A stretch of DNA of 8,739 bases. Source: Dehalococcoidia bacterium. Its GTDB lineage: Bacteria; Chloroflexota; Dehalococcoidia; SAR202; UBA11138. The DNA is taken from contig JAAXHY010000457.1 in assembly GCA_012270665.1 (NCBI GenBank), forward strand, positions 1-8,739, written 5' to 3'. The notes under the pieces are model-generated. The model was given only the letters and a program-made list of their open reading frames with translations. It did not search any database and had not been told where the DNA came from. How positions within the stretch are numbered: position 1 is the first letter of the stretch; the number at the start of each line of letters is the position of its first letter. Below, one piece after another: positions 1-5,713 of this stretch. The position numbers and the translations under genes are program-made.

Positions 1-79
1 GAAGGTCGGAGTCGAACCGACACGGGATCGCTCCCAACGGTTTTTGAGACCGTCGCGTCTACCATTCCGCCACTTCGGC
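1..79 (-). tRNA. tRNA-Leu (anticodon CAA), 3' end cut by window edge
   Basis: On the minus strand the cloverleaf reads clearly. The acceptor 5' strand GCCGAAG lies at 79-73, followed by TG and a D arm with GGTAGA. The anticodon stem ACGGT/ACCGT flanks the loop CTCAAAA, giving anticodon CAA at 46-44. A long class II variable arm with stem GGGA/TCCC follows, then the T arm GTCGG-TTCGACT-CCGAC. The long variable arm and the CAA anticodon identify a leucine tRNA reading UUG. The 3' acceptor strand begins CTTC and would finish GGC just outside the window, so the last three paired bases and the discriminator are missing. Whether CCA is encoded cannot be seen. The gene follows the broken methyltransferase on the same strand. 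Confidence 0.96.
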
Positions 80-87
80 CCTCTGTG

Positions 88-93
88 ATTGTA
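88..93 (-). promoter_or_regulatory. Candidate -10 element for tRNA-Leu
   Basis: The minus strand reads TACAAT here (5 of 6 matches to TATAAT), ending 8 bases before the mature tRNA 5' end, so transcription would start almost at the tRNA. No good -35 hexamer is visible 16-18 bases upstream; the best is TGTGCA at 117-112, a poor match. The element abuts the downstream stop codon (98-96) of the broken methyltransferase, so any -35 would lie inside that gene's tail. Confidence 0.4.
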
Positions 94-95
94 GC

Positions 96-936
96 CTAGG
101 CCGGCCCGTCATGCACAGGGCATCTTGCGGAGCTATCCCATTTCCCAGTCTTGTATTTCGTTGAGAGGTGTTCAATGTCCGGCTCAATGACGCCTTCGTT
201 ACTCCTTAGCCAGGGTTGCAGGCACCCACGCTTCGAGGCGAACATAGCGAAAGAGTTTCCCTACCTTGGCGCCATCTTTTCCAGTAAAGGAATAGCAATA
301 GGAATTGCGTTGGACGCTAATGATTTTAGCGCAAACGACGACATATCCAACCTTCTGCCGGGCGCCCGGTACCCGTAGAAGAACGTAAAATCGTGCTGAT
401 ACTGTGGAATATAGGAGTTGACCGTCTTCTTGAACTCCTTTTCTGTCCATCTGTATATCGCGTTTGGTATAGAGGAATTCCTGACTCCTCCCGCTCCTCT
501 CTCAGCTACGGGGGCAAGTTCGTATTCGTCCGACAGCCCGATATGGACGGCCAGCCGCATGAGTAGGCTGTCTCTCGCCTCGAATACAGCTATCCCTTTC
601 CGCGCGACGCGCAACATTTCGCATACACCCCTGTGTGGAGAAGCGCAGTGATGAAGTCCCGCGTGTACGATAGTGTAGTCGAAAGAATCATCATCGTAAG
701 ACAGATTTTCCGCATCCTGACGTTCCCATGAATAGGGATTGTAGTCGCTAGGGCTATTTACCCCCCCCCAGAACTGACGTGCTATCAAGGTTGGTCACAA
801 CGACATCATCGAAGCCTGCGCTCAGTAAGACATCCCTATCATACGGCCCCCCGCATACGATCAGTATTCTGTCTTCTGCACTGAGCAAATTTCGACTTAA
901 GGCCAATTTCATCGTGTCCGGGTAGAATCCTTTCAT
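96..936 (-). pseudogene. Class I SAM-dependent methyltransferase, broken by a frameshift and an in-frame TAG
   Basis: This is a remnant of a Methyltransf_11-type enzyme that would transfer a methyl group from S-adenosylmethionine to an unknown acceptor. The first segment (ATG at 936) has ILIVCGGPYDRDVLLSAGF followed by TNLD, the SAM-binding strand, loop and acidic end. It runs into a stop at 756-754 because of nine G at 769-761. With eight G the reading continues into a second segment carrying DAENLSYDDDSFDYTIVHAG, LHHC, EMLRVARKG and FEARDSLLMRLA, the usual later motifs, ending at TAG 263-261. In the same frame after that TAG, 54 sense codons follow to TAG 98-96, including GNSFAMFASKRG, LQPWL and HLSTKYK, which resemble the normal C-terminus of this group. 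Repaired length is about 279 residues. The start has a good ribosome site (AGAGG, 6 bases before ATG) and lies 1 base after the hydrolase stop. GC counted by hand over 241-660 is about 52%, against about 62% over 961-1080 in the hydrolase. Related enzymes often sit in surface-glycan clusters, but the substrate is unknown. A sequencing error could explain the G-run lesion. Confidence 0.8.
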
Positions 937-937
937 A

Positions 938-1744
938 TCAGTCCTCTTTCAGGAAGTTGGAGAGGGTGTGGGTGAACTCGTCGGGTCGCTCGATTTCGGG
1001 ACGATGGCCGCAGTTGTCAAGGACGGCGAGACGCGATCCGGGTATGGACTCGTTGTACAACTGTCCGGCGCTGAGGGGGATAACGGCGTCTTCGCGTCCC
1101 CAGACTATCAGGGTCGGCAGCCGTTTGAGGCGGTGAAGAAGATGCGGCAAGGTGGGATTGTGCATGTACGGGCGCCAGCCGAGCAGACAAGCAACCTCGC
1201 GCGCGTCCTCCCAGTCCATCACCTGGTCGGGAGTCGGCTCGTCAGGGCATATTGTTGGGAACTCGGCTACGCTACTCCTATCGGCTACGGACGCTTCCAG
1301 GAAGACGGGGACGGTTATCAGGAATATATCGAGTATCTCGCCGACGGGCGGCCTGACACCGGCCGCTGACACGAGGACGAGTTTCTTGAAGCGTTCAGGA
1401 TTCATGGCGGCAAGTTCGGCGGCGAGCCAGCCTCCGAGAGAGAATCCGACGACGCTGACCTGTCCCAAGTCCATATCGTCCAGGGCCTCGAGATACCATC
1501 CGGTCATGTCACGCATGTTCATGGCCCAGTCGAGCCGAGCGGAGCCGCCATAGCCGGGCATCATGGGGATGTTCAGGGTGAAGTCCTGCGACAGGTTCTC
1601 GTGCCAGCGCATCCAGCCGGGGTGTCCGGTCTCATCGTGAAGAATGAGTAGAGGTTCGCCCTGTCCGCCGGTCACCAGGGATGTCTGGATCCCGGCGAGT
1701 TCGCGTGTGTGGCGAGTCGAGGTGAGTTCGGCGGTCGTTGTCAT
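938..1744 (-). CDS. Alpha/beta-hydrolase fold protein
   Basis: A 268-residue hydrolase of the alpha/beta fold, probably cytoplasmic because no signal peptide or membrane segment is visible. The catalytic triad can be read. The nucleophile elbow VVGFSLGG places Ser at residue 102, the acid is the Asp of WGRED (219), and the His is in NCGHRPE (247). An early strand LLILHD, then NIPMMPGYGGS, matches the oxyanion-hole and loop region, and a helical cap lies at about 135-200. The family covers esterases, C-C bond hydrolases, haloalkane dehalogenases and others, so the substrate cannot be named. I chose the ATG at 1744 because GGGGAG lies 7 bases upstream. The ATG five codons earlier (1759) has no ribosome site, and the intended site would then fall inside the coding sequence. 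The gene ends 1 base before the methyltransferase start, so the two were probably an operon, and it follows ftsY after 93 bases. Confidence 0.88.
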   Translation of the reverse strand: MTTTAELTSTRHTRELAGIQTSLVTGGQGEPLLILHDETGHPGWMRWHENLSQDFTLNIPMMPGYGGSARLDWAMNMRDMTGWYLEALDDMDLGQVSVVGFSLGGWLAAELAAMNPERFKKLVLVSAAGVRPPVGEILDIFLITVPVFLEASVADRSSVAEFPTICPDEPTPDQVMDWEDAREVACLLGWRPYMHNPTLPHLLHRLKRLPTLIVWGREDAVIPLSAGQLYNESIPGSRLAVLDNCGHRPEIERPDEFTHTLSNFLKED

Positions 1745-1803
1745 GGCGGTTCTCCCCATTTGTAATGGATTTCAGCCTTGGGTTCTGCTCCAGTGCGGGA
1801 TGT

Positions 1804-1832
1804 ATCTTACACCCTCCGGTCCAGGTTTTCAG
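1804..1832 (-). promoter_or_regulatory. Weak candidate promoter for the hydrolase-methyltransferase pair
   Basis: In the 93-base gap after ftsY the minus strand has CTGAAA (1832-1827) and TAAGAT (1809-1804) separated by exactly 17 bases. Each hexamer matches the housekeeping consensus at 4 of 6 positions. Spacing is ideal but the boxes are weak, and read-through from ftsY is an equally good explanation for expression. Confidence 0.25.
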
Positions 1833-1837
1833 CCCGG

Positions 1838-2782
1838 CTAATCAGACGCGAAGAGGCTTTCGACGAAGTCGCGCGGGTCGAAGATAGCCATGTCTTCTGG
1901 ACTCTCCCCAGCGCCGATGAACAGGACCGGGAGATGAAGCTCGTCCGTAATGCCCAGGACCACGCCGCCCTTCGCGGATCCGTCGAGCTTGGTAAGAAAC
2001 ACACCGGAGCAGCGCATATCGTCCACGAAGGCGCGGGCCTGCATCAGCCCATTCTGGCCTGTGGTGGCGTCCAGGGCGAGTATGACCCGGTGTGAAGATT
2101 CAAATCCCTGTCTGTCTATGACGGTCCTCATCTTTCGAAGTTCGGCCATCAGGTTGGCACGGGTGTGCAGTCTGCCAGCGGTGTCTATTATCACGACGTC
2201 AATACCGCGGGACACCGCGGCCTGTATACTGTCGAACGCGACCGCGGCGGAGTCGGCTCCGTGCCTGTGGGCTATGACGTCCACGTCGAGACGGTCTCCC
2301 CATTCGCTGAGTTGCTCAATGGCGGCGGCCCTGAAGGTGTCGCCCGCGCCGAGAAGGACGCTCTTGCCCTCGTTCTTGTAGAGCCTGGTCAGGCGAGCTA
2401 TGGCGGTCGTCTTTCCAACGCCATTCACACCGACCATGAGAATGATCAGTGGCGAGTCTTCGACCTCCATGACGCCGTTCGCGCCTTCAATGCTGAGCAT
2501 CGCCACCATCTCATCCTTCAAAACGTCGAACGCTTCATCGGGCCTGGTTATGCCGTAGTCGCGTATCTTGTCCCGCAGCGTATCGAGGAGCTTCATGGTG
2601 GTTCCCACGCCAACGTCCGATGATATAAGAGACTCCTCAAGTTCATCCCACATATCGTCGTCTATTTCGCTTCGCTGGAAGACGTCGGTGAGTCGGTTGA
2701 ACCATCGGCGGCGGGTTCTTTGGACGGCGGCCTGAATTCGTTCGCGGTCTTCGCGTTCGCCTCTTCTGAAGAATCTGAGCAT
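1838..2782 (-). CDS. ftsY: Signal recognition particle receptor FtsY
   Basis: FtsY is the membrane-associated SRP receptor. It binds GTP together with Ffh and hands ribosomes making membrane proteins to the SecYEG translocon. At 314 residues this is a compact form: a short basic N-terminus (MLRFFRRGER), an N-domain helical bundle to about 105, then the G domain. All GTPase motifs are readable: G1 GVNGVGKTT (118-126), the DTFRAAA loop (148-154), G3 DTAGR (200-204), G4 TKLD (264-267) and the closing loop GAGE (290-293), followed by FDPRDFVESLF, the family's C-terminal signature. The long acidic A domain of the E. coli protein is absent, as in many other bacteria. GAGE in place of the commoner GVGE is a minor variation. 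The ATG at 2782 has GAGGA 9 bases upstream. No SRP partner gene is in view, and the upstream gene is divergent, so ftsY probably starts its own transcript. Confidence 0.98.
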   Translation of the reverse strand: MLRFFRRGEREDRERIQAAVQRTRRRWFNRLTDVFQRSEIDDDMWDELEESLISSDVGVGTTMKLLDTLRDKIRDYGITRPDEAFDVLKDEMVAMLSIEGANGVMEVEDSPLIILMVGVNGVGKTTAIARLTRLYKNEGKSVLLGAGDTFRAAAIEQLSEWGDRLDVDVIAHRHGADSAAVAFDSIQAAVSRGIDVVIIDTAGRLHTRANLMAELRKMRTVIDRQGFESSHRVILALDATTGQNGLMQARAFVDDMRCSGVFLTKLDGSAKGGVVLGITDELHLPVLFIGAGESPEDMAIFDPRDFVESLFASD

Positions 2783-2834
2783 ACAGGAAAGTCCTCGGGA
2801 CTGAATTTGAGCAGTCTCATATGTTTTGGTTTAT

Positions 2835-2862
2835 ATCATACAGATCATTTGACAGGTGGGAA
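2835..2862 (-). promoter_or_regulatory. Candidate ftsY promoter
   Basis: On the minus strand TTCCCA (2862-2857, 4 of 6 to the -35 consensus) is followed after 16 bases by TATGAT (2840-2835, 5 of 6). An overlapping alternative -10 is TATAAA (2835-2830). The predicted leader before the ftsY ATG is about 45 bases. The -35 overlaps the first members of the GGTG half-site array, so a protein bound to that array could affect this promoter. Confidence 0.38.
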
Positions 2863-2926
2863 CAGGTGGTTTAACTGGTGCTCCATAGGTGACCGCTGAA
2901 CCAGAATTTCACCTATATTTCACCAG
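2852..2926. repeat. Phased GGTG/CACC half-site array with nested inverted repeat
   Basis: GGTG occurs at 2855, 2865, 2877 and 2888, and its complement CACC at 2910 and 2921. A one-mismatch copy (AACC) lies at 2899. Successive starts differ by 10, 12, 11, 11, 11 and 11 bases, about one helical turn. The first two copies share ACAGGTGG (2852-2859 and 2862-2869), and the last two share ATTTCACC (2906-2913 and 2917-2924). The centre forms a nested inverted repeat: CTGGTG (2875-2880) pairs with CACCAG (2921-2926), and ATAGGTGA (2885-2892) pairs with TCACCTAT (2909-2916). The two stems are separated by 4 bases on each side and the loop is 16 bases. This could be a multi-site operator or a transcribed hairpin. 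Confidence 0.6.
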
Positions 2927-2964
2927 GAACATAGCTAAATTTCCGAAAAATTTTCGTGTCCGCG

Positions 2965-2982
2965 CTTGTCATGCCTTGTCAT
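2965..2982 (+). repeat. Tandem CTTGTCAT repeat, period 10
   Basis: CTTGTCAT occurs at 2965-2972 and again at 2975-2982, separated by GC, directly before an A+T-rich stretch (ATATTATTATTTATAG). The TTGTCA inside each copy resembles a -35 hexamer. No -10 at standard spacing is convincing; TATTAT at 2987 gives only 15 bases from the first copy. It may be a pair of protein-binding sites or a chance duplication. Confidence 0.45.
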
Positions 2983-3151
2983 ATATTATTATTTATAGCG
3001 TTCAACTGTGATTTTGATTGCTGGACGTCCGTCCGGTAGTTCGATAGTAAGGAGTCGTGGGGTTATTCTAACCAAATCAGCACAAATGTACAAGAGCTTA
3101 GCGCATTTTAGGCGTGATTGGCAGGGAGAGGGGATTCTTATGTATCTGCGC

Positions 3152-3170
3152 GCGCGTTCCGCGCTATAAT
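3152..3170 (+). promoter_or_regulatory. Perfect TATAAT -10 box next to a GC hairpin, before the DUF2298 gene
   Basis: TATAAT at 3165-3170 matches the consensus exactly and ends 8 bases before the ATG at 3179. Transcription starting about 7 bases after the box would begin at or within two bases of the start codon. No -35 hexamer is recognisable at 16-18 bases. The bases directly upstream form the hairpin GCGCG-TTC-CGCGC (3152-3164). No Shine-Dalgarno sequence precedes the ATG, which fits leaderless translation. Confidence 0.5.
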
Positions 3171-3178
3171 GCGGCGGT

Positions 3179-5533
3179 ATGTCTGATATTCTGCTTTGGC
3201 TGATAATTGTCGAGATAATCGGGCTGGCGGCTTTCGCGCCGGCCTATTTATTGTTGCCGAAACTCGCCGACCGGGGCTGGGGACTAAGCAAGCCCCTGGG
3301 AATCCTGTTCGTCGGTTACGCGGCCTGGATTCTCAGCGTCCTGCGGGTAGTTCCGAGCGTCCGTGTGACGCTTCTTGTCATTGTGATAATCCTGGCGGCG
3401 GCGGCGGTCGCGCTGTTCTACGTTCGCAGGGATGAGGTCATCGCGTTCGTGAGGCGTGAATGGCGGCTGATTGTGGCTGCCGAACTGGTCTTTCTGGCCT
3501 TCTTCGCGCTGTGGACGCTGTTCAGGGCAGCCGACCCCGCTATAAATCACACCGAGCAGCCGATGGACTTCGCGTTCCTGAACGCATCCATACGATCTAC
3601 GTTCGGACATCCGGAAGACCCGTGGCTGCGCGGGGAGTCAGTCAGCTACTACTACTTTGGCTACTGGATGATGGGCGCTCTGAGCGAGATCTCGGGAGTG
3701 GCGTCGAACGTCTCTTACAACCTCTCGCTCGCGCTCATTCCCGCAATGGCCTCGATGGGCATCTTCTCGGTGGTTTCCAGCCTGGTGAGGTCACAGGGCG
3801 CGGGACTCAGGCTGAGTGTCGTTTGCGGAGTGGCGGGCGGTCTGATCCTGGGAGTCGTTTCCAACCTGGAGGGAGCGCTGGAGTTCATGCGAGCGAACGC
3901 CATAGGCTCCCAGGGGCTGTACGACTGGGTTGCGGTGGACAAAGTGGACGGGCCGTCGGAGACGCCGTCCAGTAACTGGTACCCGGATGAATTCTGGTGG
4001 TGGTTCAGGGCCACGCGGGTCATCAACACGTTCGTGGACGGACATGGAATTGATTACACGATCCAGGAATTCCCTTTCTTCAGCTTCATACTGGGCGACC
4101 TGCATCCTCACGTGTCGGTGATTCCCTTCGTCATTCTGTTCACGGGTCTGGCGCTGAACTTCTTCAAGTCCGACCTGCCGAATATGCTCAGGTCCGACTA
4201 CTTGGCATATGCCGGGCTGTTCGTCATGGCGCTGTCGCTGGGCGGGTTAGCCTTCACGAATATGTGGGACCTGCCCACCTACGCCGCGCTACTAGTTGTC
4301 ATAGCGGTTTTGAAAGCCTACCACGAATTCACACAGCAGTCTGAAGACGCGAGTGAGAACTCGACACTCGGCGTTAGGATAATTGACGCGGCGGCGCTCG
4401 CGCTAATGGTAGTCGCGCTCGCTATCCTGCTGTACCTCCCGTACTATCTCGGATTCTCGGCTTCGGTAAGTGGAATAGGCGCGGTTGTTACTCCGACCCG
4501 CTACGTGCATACGTTCATAGTCTGGGGCGTTCCGTTGGTTCTGGTGGCTCCGTTCGTCGTCGCCAGCTTCTGGCAGACGGTCGTCGGTCCCGAATGGCGC
4601 GGTATGACTGCTGTCTCTTTGATGGTCGCTATCGGACCGTTTGCCGTGTGGATACTATTGAGATTGCAGTCGGCTGACCCAGTCGGAAGCCCGGAAAGCA
4701 GGCTTGTTCACATACTGCCACTCGTTGCGCTCATCGGAATGAGTACGTGGTCTTTGTTACATGAGGTGAAGTCCCGCGGCCCATCAGGAAAGGCGTTCGC
4801 GCTGATCCTGGCGACATTCGGCCTGCTGCTCATAATGGGGCCTGAGCTTATGTTCGTGGACGACTCGTTCGACACTCCCAGCCAGCGCATGAACACGGTG
4901 TTCAAGCTGTACTACCAGGCATGGATCCTGCTTGCCTCGGCGGGAGGATTCGCGCTGTACTTCTGGATGTCCTCGCGCCCCAGTCTGAAAGGGTGGGGAA
5001 GGACGCTCTCCACGCTGTGGGCGATAGCGGCCGTCGCGCTCGTGTCAGCGAGTCTGTACTACACCGCGGCGGCGTTCGTGAGCAAGTCTCAGGACTCCAC
5101 CCAGGCTACCACGCTGGACGGCCTAGAGTTTGTGAGAGAGTCCGATCCTGCCGAGCATGGGGCAATCCAGTACATCAAGAACAACCTGCCCGAAGACGCC
5201 GCGATACTGGAGGGCGTCGGGGAGTGGTTCAACGCCGGGCTCATCTCGCGCAGCACCGGACACCCGACGATCTACAACTGGCCGGGGCACGAATTGCAGT
5301 GGCGCGGGCCGTCGCCGGAGTTTGCGAGGCGGGATCAGGACGTAGCAACCATCTACCAGACGACAGACTTTCAGGAGGCGCGCGAGCTGCTGGACAAGTA
5401 TGAAGTAGAATACGTTTACGTCGGGCCGAGGGAGCGGAACAAGTATGGCGGCCCCGGACTGGACAAGTTCCCCGAGCACATGGACACGCTTTTTCAGCAG
5501 TACGACGTAGCTCTATACGGCCTGCGTCGCTAG
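3179..5533 (+). CDS. DUF2298 / Chlor_Arch_YYY family polytopic membrane protein
   Basis: A 784-residue membrane protein with roughly 15-17 hydrophobic segments. Family signatures of DUF2298 (TIGR03662) are plain: AADPAINHTEQPMDFAFLNA (118-137), the YYY triplet in SYYYFGYWMMG (156-166), DEFWWWFRATRVI (270-282) and EFPFFSFILGDLHPH (297-311). The acidic, aromatic and histidine residues near 119-130 and 297-311 are the likely functional surface. The last 140 or so residues, after the final membrane helix near 630, form a soluble domain beginning with FVRES and including GHPTIYNWPGHELQWRG. That tail resembles the extracytoplasmic end of membrane glycosyltransferases. The family's biochemistry is not established to my knowledge; its frequent neighbour is the Agl23-like family, found here as the next gene. 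A role in lipid-linked sugar transfer is inference. The ATG at 3179 gives the expected hydrophobic start; no ribosome site precedes it and a TATAAT box lies 8 bases upstream. Confidence 0.95.
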   Translation: MSDILLWLIIVEIIGLAAFAPAYLLLPKLADRGWGLSKPLGILFVGYAAWILSVLRVVPSVRVTLLVIVIILAAAAVALFYVRRDEVIAFVRREWRLIVAAELVFLAFFALWTLFRAADPAINHTEQPMDFAFLNASIRSTFGHPEDPWLRGESVSYYYFGYWMMGALSEISGVASNVSYNLSLALIPAMASMGIFSVVSSLVRSQGAGLRLSVVCGVAGGLILGVVSNLEGALEFMRANAIGSQGLYDWVAVDKVDGPSETPSSNWYPDEFWWWFRATRVINTFVDGHGIDYTIQEFPFFSFILGDLHPHVSVIPFVILFTGLALNFFKSDLPNMLRSDYLAYAGLFVMALSLGGLAFTNMWDLPTYAALLVVIAVLKAYHEFTQQSEDASENSTLGVRIIDAAALALMVVALAILLYLPYYLGFSASVSGIGAVVTPTRYVHTFIVWGVPLVLVAPFVVASFWQTVVGPEWRGMTAVSLMVAIGPFAVWILLRLQSADPVGSPESRLVHILPLVALIGMSTWSLLHEVKSRGPSGKAFALILATFGLLLIMGPELMFVDDSFDTPSQRMNTVFKLYYQAWILLASAGGFALYFWMSSRPSLKGWGRTLSTLWAIAAVALVSASLYYTAAAFVSKSQDSTQATTLDGLEFVRESDPAEHGAIQYIKNNLPEDAAILEGVGEWFNAGLISRSTGHPTIYNWPGHELQWRGPSPEFARRDQDVATIYQTTDFQEARELLDKYEVEYVYVGPRERNKYGGPGLDKFPEHMDTLFQQYDVALYGLRR

Positions 5534-5713
5534 ACCGACACGGTATTCCAAGAATCGAAGCGGCCCCCTCTTTCGTATAAAGGGTTGATTCGGTCATCAC
5601 ATATGTCTAATACTTGACTCCAACGAAATGGTGAGCGCGAGCGATCCTACCGCCAGAACCCATAGCTCCTAACCGTCCCGAATACGGATGAAGGCTCAGC
5701 CTTCCTTTACCAA
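5534..5713. other. Intergenic gap between the DUF2298 and Agl23-like genes
   Basis: The gap of 180 bases is long for a tight operon. Near its start CTCTTT-CGTAT-AAAGGG (5568-5584) can form a 6-pair hairpin with one G-T wobble. No run of T follows, so it is a poor terminator. TTGATT (5585-5590) and TCTAAT (5606-5611) could be a promoter but with a short 15-base spacer. AAGG-CTCAG-CCTT (5691-5703) is a small hairpin just before the next ATG. No Shine-Dalgarno sequence precedes that ATG. Confidence 0.4.

Larger units (their letters stand above)
2783..3178. other. Divergent intergenic region between ftsY and the DUF2298 gene
   Basis: These 396 bases hold no coding sequence I can support and are visibly richer in A+T than their flanks from about 2810 to 3010. 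They contain phased GGTG/CACC half-sites with a nested inverted repeat (2852-2926), the odd palindrome CGAAAAATTTTCG (2944-2956), two copies of CTTGTCAT ten bases apart (2965-2982), the 8-base palindrome GGACGTCC (3023-3030), a small hairpin GGTTA-TTC-TAACC (3061-3073), and a GC hairpin against a TATAAT box just before the plus-strand gene. The layout fits control DNA serving two divergent transcripts. Confidence 0.7.

Noticed and set aside
151..450. Short open frames on both strands within the methyltransferase tail
   Set aside because: They overlap the repaired methyltransferase reading frame, which has recognisable family motifs in another frame.
1950..2623. Plus-strand open frames opposite ftsY
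   Set aside because: Antisense shadows of a gene with complete GTPase motifs.
2944..2956. Odd palindrome CGAAAAATTTTCG as an operator
   Set aside because: Short, mostly A/T and single-copy in the window, so chance is a sufficient explanation.
3086..3169. 27-codon plus-strand open frame ending in the TATAAT box
   Set aside because: No ribosome site, no recognisable peptide, and its stop lies within the -10 element of the next gene.
5568..5584. Hairpin after the YYY gene as an intrinsic terminator
   Set aside because: The stem is short, A+T-rich and includes a wobble pair, and no T run follows; it is described only as part of the intergenic gap.
5628..5672. 14-codon open frame (ATGGTGAGC...) that could be a leader peptide
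   Set aside because: No ribosome site, no run of regulatory codons, and no attenuator-type hairpins after it.
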